The position numbers and the translations under genes are program-made. From the NCBI RefSeq assembly GCF_024346975.1, contig NZ_AP024886.1, positions 62,001 to 126,000 of the forward strand: a stretch of 64,000 nucleotides of DNA. Direction: 5' to 3'. Shown one piece after another: positions 1 through 7,285 of this stretch. Position 1 is the stretch's first letter. Each line of letters starts with the position of its first letter. The notes under the pieces are model-generated. The model saw only the letters and a list, made by a program, of their open reading frames with translations. It made no database searches and had not been told where the DNA came from. This DNA comes from Vibrio neonatus (GTDB lineage Bacteria; Pseudomonadota; Gammaproteobacteria; Enterobacterales; Vibrionaceae).

Positions 1-564
1 GATATCAATACCGATAACGCCTACTTTCTGTCCTGCTACGTCAAAAATTTTGTACGGCGCATACATATCGTAAATAGGGTTAGTTGGAGGTACATCGATG
101 TTAGCAGCAAGTACTTCTGTACCACATCCGTCAGTGCCATTTTGTAAAGTATCGATGAAGTGAGCCAGTTGCTCGTTACCATCATCAAATTCATGGTTAC
201 CTAATGCGAATGCATCAAAACACACTTGGTTCATCATTAGTGCATCAGGAAGCTCTTCACGGAACAAGCTGTAGTACATAGTACCTGTGATTGCATCACC
301 CGCATGCAAACGAAGCGTGTTGTCGTTTTGCAGTTCGTTAAACTTAGTTACAAGGCGTGGGAAACCACCTACTTCAACTTCAGCATCAACACCACCAAGA
401 GTCAACTCAACTGGACCTGTTGCATCTAGTTTTGAGTGATGATCGTTGATGTGCAAAATACGAAGGTCAAATGATTCACCGCTTTGCGCTTCATTATCTG
501 AGCTAGAAGAATTACAACCTACTAAGCCAGCTACAACAGCTAAAGCTAATATTTTCTTGTTCAT
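1..564 (-). CDS. 5'-nucleotidase / UshA-type metallophosphatase lipoprotein (3' end outside window)
   Basis: Partial gene; 188 codons are visible from the ATG at 562-564 to the window edge. The product begins MNKKILALAVVAGLVGCNSS, a lipoprotein signal with lipobox LVGC, so it should be lipid-anchored in the envelope. The mature part carries the calcineurin-type metallophosphatase motifs of the 5'-nucleotidase/UshA family: an N-terminal D-x-H (LHINDHH), a GD motif (HAGDAITG) and GNHEFD. It would dephosphorylate nucleotides outside the cytoplasm. It is divergent from an extracellular nuclease gene, and the pair suggests use of extracellular DNA for phosphate and nucleosides. The exact substrate (5'-nucleotide or cyclic phosphodiester) cannot be told from the N-terminal part. 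Confidence 0.88.
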   Translation of the reverse strand, partial: MNKKILALAVVAGLVGCNSSSSDNEAQSGESFDLRILHINDHHSKLDATGPVELTLGGVDAEVEVGGFPRLVTKFNELQNDNTLRLHAGDAITGTMYYSLFREELPDALMMNQVCFDAFALGNHEFDDGNEQLAHFIDTLQNGTDGCGTEVLAANIDVPPTNPIYDMYAPYKIFDVAGQKVGVIGIDI

Positions 565-926
565 TTCAATTCCTATTTTTTCAATTTCAGTCTTGTGATG
601 TTGAATATGCGATGCATCCTAAAGTTTATAAATTAAGGAATTATGACAATGATTAATTTGTCATGAATAATTACTTATTGGGGTTTAAATTGAGAACTAA
701 AATATTAACTTACTATGACAGTTACACTTTAATTACATTGCAAAAGAGCATTTATTAGGCGTAATTAACTATAAATTACAGTAAGTTGAGTATTTATAAT
801 GTAGAAATGAATATATATATACTTATAAATAAACTCACTATTTTTATAAATTTATCAAAAAATATAAATGTAATATTTAATAATTAAGATTCCGGCCAAG
901 CAAAACAACCTATATCAAGGAAAACA
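565..926. promoter_or_regulatory. Divergent promoter region of the nucleotidase and nuclease genes
   Basis: This 362-bp AT-rich stretch has no gene and must hold both divergent promoters. At 643-664 there is an inverted pair ATGACA-N10-TGTCAT, and another ATGACAG lies at 714-720. TGTCAT is the half-site word of Pho boxes, but a canonical 11-bp-spaced direct repeat is not seen. Control by PhoB is therefore only a suggestion from half-sites and gene function. Confidence 0.35.
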
Positions 927-3644
927 ATGAACAAGATAAAAATGGCTTGGACTCTACCCTGCTTATTAGCAGCTGGCGGTGCAAATGCCAATATTATAAT
1001 TTCAGAAGTGGTTGAAGGATCAGGTAATAATAAAGCCATTGAAATTGCCAACATTGGCGATAGTGCAGTTACTCTAGACGGCTATCTTTTGCAAAAAGAG
1101 CTCAACCTTGACGGCGTTTGGGGATCGAGCTTTTCACTTGACGGAATCACTCTACAGCCTTTCGAAACTTACGTTGTTGGAAATTCTAGTGCTGTAGCGG
1201 ACTTAAAAGCACTATTTGATGACGTAGATAACACCCTTGTAAGCTTCAACGGTAATGACCCACTTCGTCTCGTATTGAACGGTGAAGTGATTGATTTATT
1301 TGGACCAAGTGGTGAGTCTGATCATAATTTTAATGATGAGAGGACTATGGTTCGCTGTGACTACTCAGCGAATGGCACTTGGAATGAATCACAGTGGCTA
1401 ACATTCCCTCAAAATGACTGGAGCGACATAGGTAATATCGCAGCCAGTTGTGATTCGGGAGAAGCGCCTGAAGCACCCGTTGGTGAAGAAGCCACTATTG
1501 CACAGCTGCAAGGCGAAGGTCAGTGGTCACCGTACACAGATCCTGCAAACTATCAGTTTGAATCAGAAGAAACGTTTGTTGTAAAAGGCGTTGTCACTCA
1601 CGTACAAAGTTCAAATCTAGATAACGATCTTCTTACTGGATTCTTTATGCAAGATCCAGCAGACACGACTACCAATGCTTCAAACGGCATTTTTGTTAGC
1701 GCTGCTGTTAGCAACATCAAGGTCGGTGACGAAGTTGCGGTTACCGCAAAAGTGCAAGAGCACTACTCTTGGACTCAGCTAGGTTCTACTTCAGCGCGCG
1801 CATTTGTTGAAGTGCTTGGCGAAGGTGAAAACATTGAGCCAACGACAATTACCGCCCTTGAAAGCGATGAAAACTTCGAACAAACGCTAGAGCGTTACGA
1901 AGGTATGTTGGTGCGTGTAAACGCTGAAACTGACATGCACGTTGCACGTACTTTTGGTTTTGATTACAGCGCATACCGCAACAACATGGTACTGGCTCAT
2001 CAATCAGTTAACTACCATCCAAACCAACTTAACACGCCACTAACGGATGGCGCAGCTGAGCAAGATGCAAGCAACGCTGATCGTCGTCTATTTGTTGAAT
2101 CATCAATGGATGCAGCAGATGGCGTTGTACCTTGGTACCCTAACTTTGCAAAAGACAACGGCACAGGCACTAGTGATGACTACATCCGTGTTGGCGCGCA
2201 ACTTAGCGAAGAAGGTTTAACAGGCGTACTAGGTTACTCATATTCTGAATACCGCCTATACGTACACAACACAGCTGACAACAGCACTTTTGTTGAGAAC
2301 GAACGTTCACAAGCACCTAACCTAGAAGAGGGAGACTTAGTGGTTTCTAGCTTCAACGTGCTTAACTTCTTCAACTCTCCATTTGGTGGTCGCGATAACC
2401 CAACCAACAGCAACCGTGGCGCAGAAAGCGTTGCTGAATTTGATATGCAATTAGAGAAAATCGTTAGTGCATTGGTTGCTATCGACGCTGACATCTACGG
2501 TCTAATTGAAATTGAAAACAACGGTTTTGACGAAAACTCTGCTATCCATGTTCTGGTTGAAGCGCTAAACAGTCGTCTAGACGAAGCTGACCAATACCAA
2601 ATTGCTATGCCTAACGACCTTGAAGGTGAAGGCTTTGTCGGTACAGATGCAATCACTAACAAAATCATTTATCGCCCTAGCACTGCTACGCTAAATGACA
2701 CTTACGTGATTGAACTGCCACAGCAGCACGTAACAGAAAATGGCAGCACTAAGAGCGCGTATCAGCGTGATGCATTCACTGCTTCTTTCGCTGTTGAAAA
2801 TGCAGAAAAAGATCTGGTGATCTCGACCAACCACTTCAAATCAAAAGGTTCGACGTGTTGGGAAGATGAAGCAACGGCTGATCAAGAAGACGATGTGAAC
2901 CTGCAAGGTAGCTGTGAGCACTTCCGTGTATCAGCGGCTTACCAACTGGCTCAAGAGTTGAACAAGATCGACGGCTACAAAGTGGTTATGGGTGACCTTA
3001 ACAGCTACGGTCAAGAAGATGCTATCTTGGTATTGACCAACCGCGACAATGCACCAGCAGACTATGAAATCCACGCAGCGCGTAACACTTACATTGGTGG
3101 CGATGCAACAAACGGTACTCTACTGCACGGTGAAGAAGGCGCGTTAATCGAAGAATCATTTGATTACCTAGACATTGTTGAAGAGCTTAAGCCAAAGACT
3201 TACAGCTATTCATACAACGACACTATGGGTACGCTAGATTACGTGCTAGTTGATAATGAGCTTAAAGATTTCGTTGTTGATGCTGAAGTATGGTCAATTA
3301 ACGCTGTTGAATCGACGTTATTTGAATACGCTAACCAGTACACTGGCGATCTAGTGAAGTTTAACGACGCATACCGCTCTTCTGACCACGATCCAACAAT
3401 TGTTGTATTCGCATTCAACAACAATGACGAAGGTTCTGAAGACGGCGATGACAACCTACCTGAAGGTGATGACGGTTCTGAAGATGGAGACAACAATACT
3501 CCTGAAGGCGATAACGGTAACGACAACGATTCACAAGAAGGTGGCGATGTGCAAGGTTCAAGCGGTGGTAGCTTTGATTTCTTGACCTTAATGCTGATTC
3601 TATCTGGATTCTTTGTCCGCGGTCGCGCTAGAAGAAACGTCTAA
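927..3644 (+). CDS. exeM: ExeM/Xds-type extracellular endonuclease with GlyGly-CTERM tail
   Basis: Secreted DNase of the ExeM/NucH/Xds family, 905 aa. Order of parts: signal peptide (about 1-21), lamin-tail domain (about 22-110, starting IIISEVVEGSGNNKAIEI), an OB-fold nucleic-acid-binding region (about 210-300), then an endonuclease/exonuclease/phosphatase domain from about 470 (VVSSFNVLNFF, GLIEIENNG, STNHFKSKG, MGDLNSY, SSDHDP). An acidic linker with repeats of the type GSEDGD-N-PEGD follows. The C-terminus is GlyGly, a hydrophobic stretch and basic RGRARR, a GlyGly-CTERM signal processed by rhombosortase and linked to type II secretion. The start is set by AAGGAAAAC just before the ATG. 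In V. cholerae the homologue Xds degrades extracellular DNA. Confidence 0.92.
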   Translation: MNKIKMAWTLPCLLAAGGANANIIISEVVEGSGNNKAIEIANIGDSAVTLDGYLLQKELNLDGVWGSSFSLDGITLQPFETYVVGNSSAVADLKALFDDVDNTLVSFNGNDPLRLVLNGEVIDLFGPSGESDHNFNDERTMVRCDYSANGTWNESQWLTFPQNDWSDIGNIAASCDSGEAPEAPVGEEATIAQLQGEGQWSPYTDPANYQFESEETFVVKGVVTHVQSSNLDNDLLTGFFMQDPADTTTNASNGIFVSAAVSNIKVGDEVAVTAKVQEHYSWTQLGSTSARAFVEVLGEGENIEPTTITALESDENFEQTLERYEGMLVRVNAETDMHVARTFGFDYSAYRNNMVLAHQSVNYHPNQLNTPLTDGAAEQDASNADRRLFVESSMDAADGVVPWYPNFAKDNGTGTSDDYIRVGAQLSEEGLTGVLGYSYSEYRLYVHNTADNSTFVENERSQAPNLEEGDLVVSSFNVLNFFNSPFGGRDNPTNSNRGAESVAEFDMQLEKIVSALVAIDADIYGLIEIENNGFDENSAIHVLVEALNSRLDEADQYQIAMPNDLEGEGFVGTDAITNKIIYRPSTATLNDTYVIELPQQHVTENGSTKSAYQRDAFTASFAVENAEKDLVISTNHFKSKGSTCWEDEATADQEDDVNLQGSCEHFRVSAAYQLAQELNKIDGYKVVMGDLNSYGQEDAILVLTNRDNAPADYEIHAARNTYIGGDATNGTLLHGEEGALIEESFDYLDIVEELKPKTYSYSYNDTMGTLDYVLVDNELKDFVVDAEVWSINAVESTLFEYANQYTGDLVKFNDAYRSSDHDPTIVVFAFNNNDEGSEDGDDNLPEGDDGSEDGDNNTPEGDNGNDNDSQEGGDVQGSSGGSFDFLTLMLILSGFFVRGRARRNV
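3425..3535 (+). repeat. Acidic linker repeat in the nuclease gene
   Basis: In-frame imperfect repeats of about 42-48 bp encode GSEDGDxNxPEGD-like units between the nuclease domain and the GlyGly-CTERM tail. This looks like a flexible acidic spacer whose copy number could vary by slippage. Confidence 0.6.
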
Positions 3645-3719
3645 TCTAAAAGCAGCGCTTATGGCTACGAATTGCAATAGCCCGGCAATGTAAACTAGAT
3701 AGATAAAAAGATAAAAGTA

Positions 3720-3750
3720 AGCCGACAAATTAAGATTTGTCGGCTTTTTT
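3720..3750 (+). terminator. Rho-independent terminator after exeM
   Basis: An 11-bp perfect stem (AGCCGACAAAT / ATTTGTCGGCT) with a TAAG loop is followed by six T. It lies 75 bp after the exeM stop. A weaker T-rich tract on the other side may also serve the opposing lipoprotein gene. Confidence 0.9.
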
Positions 3751-3846
3751 CATTCTCTGATGCAACAGATCTGTTCATTAAGATCCATTGATTTAAGCCC
3801 CATTTATTTAAGGTCTATTCATTCAAGAGCAACTCGATAAAGTGAC

Positions 3847-4860
3847 TTAACGTTTTGACACGTCTGATTGGCCAAATAGTCGAGCAAATAAATTGATATT
3901 TAAATACTGAGCGCCATCATCTGCAGTTAACGGTGGTGTTTGCGTAGTAGGATCTGCATCTAATGCATTTGAATTACAATTAGAAACCCACACACCGTTT
4001 TGCAATTGGCCGTTGTTCAGCAAAATATCACAGTTGATATCGTTCATACCGCCTTCAGAAGTAATCGCTTGAACGTAATAAGGAATGTTGTTCGGCGTTG
4101 ATGTATCTAGCGCGCCATCATGCGCATAACCAACAGTGTGAGTTAATTCACGCAGCAGCTGCGCCGCATTTTTGTGCAAATCAGCCGTTTTTTGCGCGGC
4201 ACTTAAACTTACGTACAGCTTAGGCTCGCCTTGCACACTGTCAAACTGACCATTATTTGCCGTTCCTTTGTTCGATGCAGAAACATTAAATGCCACCATT
4301 TGATAAGTGGCATCGCTCCAAGACTGGATGCGATCATTCACAACATCTTTAAATGCCACGTAATTAGATGGGATAGTTCTCGCATCGCCACTACCTGAAT
4401 GAAATGCACTCGCATCCATTTTTTCTAAACCTGCACTATCAAAGCGATCTGCAAATTCTTTTGTATTCACAATAAAGGCAATTTGCCCAAGCATACGACG
4501 AACGTTATTTTCGGCTTGGGTATCCCATTGCTGTGGCGTTTGAAGTGTGTTTCCCCAATCAGCAACAATTGCAGTAGTGGCAAAGTTAAACTTTACATCG
4601 GTAAAGATAGGGCTAGCAACTTTGGATACGTATTTAGCTTGCTCAAAATGGTGTTCAGTGACATAAACCGCATCATCGTGGCTAAGATGAAAAGTTTTTT
4701 CTAGTTTCGCTTCGACCTTCAGATTATTCAGTTCCTGCCCCGCATGATCTAGCGTCGTTTGCAGTTTATCTTGAATGTGATCCACTGTAGCGACGTCACA
4801 GCCGTTTAATACCAAAGCTGAAATACCCACTAATACGACACTTTTCATCTTCAAACTCAT
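3847..4860 (-). CDS. Putative lipoprotein with degenerate metzincin-like motif
   Basis: 337 aa, function unknown. The N-terminus has a lipoprotein signal with lipobox LVLNGC. Around residues 240-252 it reads RELTHTVGYAHDG, which fits the metzincin zinc signature HExxHxxGxxH at every key position except the first, where Arg replaces His (CGT, one transition from CAT). The protein could descend from a zinc metallopeptidase and have lost activity, or the match could be chance. It stands alone, converging on exeM. No family was recognised with confidence. Confidence 0.6.
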   Translation of the reverse strand: MSLKMKSVVLVGISALVLNGCDVATVDHIQDKLQTTLDHAGQELNNLKVEAKLEKTFHLSHDDAVYVTEHHFEQAKYVSKVASPIFTDVKFNFATTAIVADWGNTLQTPQQWDTQAENNVRRMLGQIAFIVNTKEFADRFDSAGLEKMDASAFHSGSGDARTIPSNYVAFKDVVNDRIQSWSDATYQMVAFNVSASNKGTANNGQFDSVQGEPKLYVSLSAAQKTADLHKNAAQLLRELTHTVGYAHDGALDTSTPNNIPYYVQAITSEGGMNDINCDILLNNGQLQNGVWVSNCNSNALDADPTTQTPPLTADDGAQYLNINLFARLFGQSDVSKR

Positions 4861-4983
4861 TACACACCCCTACTCATAAATGTATTCACAGGCACATTAA
4901 TATGATTAATAACAAATCTAATGCGCTCAGTTGAATAATGGGGTGGAGTATGAACTAAGATAGCCAAACCCCAAAACCAAACT

Positions 4984-5056
4984 ATGTTTTCAGTTATGGG
5001 TTTGCAAATATGGGTTTTCAGTTATGAGGTTTCAGTTATGAGGTTTCAGTTATGGA
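4984..5056. repeat. Tandem repeat, 14-bp unit TTTCAGTTATGAGG
   Basis: Units at 5016-5029 and 5030-5043 are identical, 5044-5055 is a third with a changed end, and 4988-5000 is an offset fourth copy. The array fills much of the 316-bp gap 4861-5176, in which no gene is visible. It lies downstream of the lipoprotein's start side and may have arisen by slippage. Confidence 0.75.
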
Positions 5057-5176
5057 TATTGCAAACATAGGGGACAGTTTTGGGTTTTCCCATTTTGCTT
5101 TTCAGAGATAAGTACCCAGATATGGGGCTTGCTGCCAAAAATATGGCAATGCAAGCCACTTGTAATGCAGTAAACC

Positions 5177-5656
5177 CTAGCGAATTAACTTAAGAATATT
5201 ACGGACCGCTAAAACAATTCCGGAAATAACCGTAATTTTGAAGCAAATTTCAGACGCTTTATGAATCGATGAAAATGCCGCGCTTTGTGTAACCAAAGGG
5301 CCTCTTTCTTGCATATGAACGATTGCAGGTACGAAATAGAAAACGAATAATAATCCCGTCACCACCATCAAAATCATGCTGATCAAAGCCAACCAATCTG
5401 CACTTTTTTTCAGATATTGGAACAATTCATAAACCAGTGACACCAAACAAACCACAACTAAGGGGTAAGATAAGCGGACAAATACCGATGTCATCAACAA
5501 GCCTTCTTGGAAGCGGTTGAGTATGGGCTCCCCTAGGGATGTAATCGAGTTAAACAGTACAGGTGCCACAACAACACCGGAGAAAAGCGCAAAGCCCATA
5601 ATGACTGACAGTAAAACAACATAAGAGATAGCAACAGTTTTCGTTATTAGGTTCAT
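5177..5656 (-). CDS. DUF4149-like four-helix membrane protein
   Basis: 159 aa with four hydrophobic segments (about 8-32, 58-80, 88-110, 136-155), so an inner-membrane protein. The second half of helix 1 (GFALFSGVVVAPVLF) resembles the small DUF4149/TMEM205-like family, which has no established function. It sits alone between the repeat array and a short inverted-repeat element. Family assignment is tentative; membrane location is clear. Confidence 0.6.
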   Translation of the reverse strand: MNLITKTVAISYVVLLSVIMGFALFSGVVVAPVLFNSITSLGEPILNRFQEGLLMTSVFVRLSYPLVVVCLVSLVYELFQYLKKSADWLALISMILMVVTGLLFVFYFVPAIVHMQERGPLVTQSAAFSSIHKASEICFKITVISGIVLAVRNILKLIR

Positions 5657-5671
5657 GATCCAATCGCATGC

Positions 5672-5767
5672 TTATACCAATCGTACTAAATAACGGGTCA
5701 TTCTAGCTTGTGAAAATGCTCGATAACGGCGCTAGTTCTGATCACTTACTTAGTGTGATTGGTGTTA
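5672..5767. mobile_element. Short inverted-repeat element (MITE-like), copy 1
   Basis: A non-coding element of about 96 bp begins TTATACCAATCGTACTAAAT and ends with TTAGTGTGATTGGTGTTA, which is nearly the reverse complement of the start. The left 40 bp recur at 20616, followed by GGTCATTCTAGCTTGT in both copies. The pattern is that of a miniature transposable element. No transposase is in the window. Confidence 0.65.
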
Positions 5768-5855
5768 AAAGTTAATACCAAGCCCAACAGTCCTATTGGG
5801 CTATATCCATTGTTTACCCTCTATTAAACTACAAAATAGCCTTAACTAAATAGCT

Positions 5856-6599
5856 TTAAAATTCAAATTCGTCTGCAATATCAATACCTTTTGTCGCAAG
5901 ATAGGCAAACAATGAATCAACGGTATTGTTCACCACACGCTGCGCTGGATAACCTACTTCTGTGATCAATGCTTTTGCGACATCAAAACGCCCTAAATCC
6001 CATGCATTGTGCGCGTCTGAGCCAACACTGATTGGCGCATCGTATTGTTTGGCTAGCGTCGCCAATATTTTACAGTTGCTATAACTGGCTTTTCTTGAAT
6101 ATAAAAAAGAGCTGTTATTTATTTCAAGGGCGACATTTTCTTTTGCGGCCAGTTTAACTATCTCTTCGATATGAATTGGGAAATTCGGGTTGCCGGGGTG
6201 CGTCACCACATGCACCTTGCCACTTTTAATGACGTTACTCATCGCCTCAGTGTTTGAATCGATATCTCGAGGGGCAAACACAGGTGGATGAAAGCCAGTA
6301 AGGATAATATCTAGGTTGCTACGGATAGACTCATCAATATCGATATTGCCTTGCAGATCTTTAATATTGCTCTCTATGCCACGTAAAATACCGACCCCGT
6401 CCACAACTCGAGGGAACGTCAGACTGTTTACGAAATGCCACTTATGAGGCGCATCTTCCATATCAGGGCCATGATCGGTATTGGCAAATAAACGTATGCC
6501 GCGCTTTGGCGCTTCACGCACATAATCATGTATGGTGCTGTAAGCATGATCACTTGCTAAGGTGTGAGTATGTAAATCCACTTCTAACTTGTAACTCAT
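5856..6599 (-). CDS. ycdX: PHP-domain phosphatase YcdX
   Basis: 247 aa, close to the E. coli YcdX length. It is a PHP-superfamily phosphoesterase with a trinuclear metal site. Motifs visible in order: DLHTHT at residues 8-13, NTDHGPDM near 40-47, RGIESN near 73, HPGNPNF near 133, LEINNSSF near 157 and SVGSDAHN near 190, together supplying the His/Asp/Glu metal ligands. RBS-like AGAGG precedes the ATG. YcdX is linked to swarming in E. coli, but its physiological substrate is not settled. Single-gene unit. Confidence 0.88.
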   Translation of the reverse strand: MSYKLEVDLHTHTLASDHAYSTIHDYVREAPKRGIRLFANTDHGPDMEDAPHKWHFVNSLTFPRVVDGVGILRGIESNIKDLQGNIDIDESIRSNLDIILTGFHPPVFAPRDIDSNTEAMSNVIKSGKVHVVTHPGNPNFPIHIEEIVKLAAKENVALEINNSSFLYSRKASYSNCKILATLAKQYDAPISVGSDAHNAWDLGRFDVAKALITEVGYPAQRVVNNTVDSLFAYLATKGIDIADEFEF

Positions 6600-6985
6600 T
6601 GTAAAACCTCTTTTAAAACCCTATAGCTACCGAAATATCACAGGCTGTATGCAAACTTTGAACTGCCTACCATATACGACTTTGTTTAAACTTTCATGGC
6701 ATAAATCAGTGCACTTTACACCTGCTAACAGTGTCAGTTGCAATATAAGGTTTGTATAAAACTGCCGTCATTTACGATGACTATACAATTCGTTACCCTC
6801 AGCAAAGCACTATTCAAAAATTATGAATAAAATGAATTTAATTCCTCTTTCATTAAGTGAATAAACTTCCTTCAATTATTTAAATTTATTCTTCTCTTAT
6901 TATTAATAATAATGAAAATCCATTTATTGAAAATAAAGTAAAACATACTGAATTTAATAACACTTTTTATTTTAACCACTAAAAA

Positions 6986-7036
6986 TGAAATATTACTTCC
7001 CATTCAAACACAAAGTTGATTGCGACCTAAGTCACG
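6986..7036 (+). promoter_or_regulatory. Operator plus CRP-like site of GH92 copy 1
   Basis: 17-bp imperfect inverted repeat TGAAATATTACTTCCCA at 6986-7002, and a CRP-like site TGCGACCTAAGTCACG at 7021-7036, 35 bp apart start to start. The same pair with the same spacing precedes the other three GH92 copies. CATAATTT near 7055 could be a -10 box for class II CRP activation. The rest of 6600-7285 is AT-rich with no gene seen. Confidence 0.65.
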
Positions 7037-7285
7037 GATTCACAAGCACTTTACCCATAATTTAAATAGCAACCAATCAGCACAACAATAATATCACCGA
7101 CAAAAATAAGACCTAGTTAATTATTGTATTATTTAATGCGTTAATATTTAAATAATGAAACAACCATTATTGTTGTTTCATTAACATGTCTACTGATTAG
7201 TAAATTCAATACAGGTGATTAATTGTATTACCTTATTAATAATAAAAAGAACATCTCCCCTACAAATTAATAAAAGGAAGTTACT

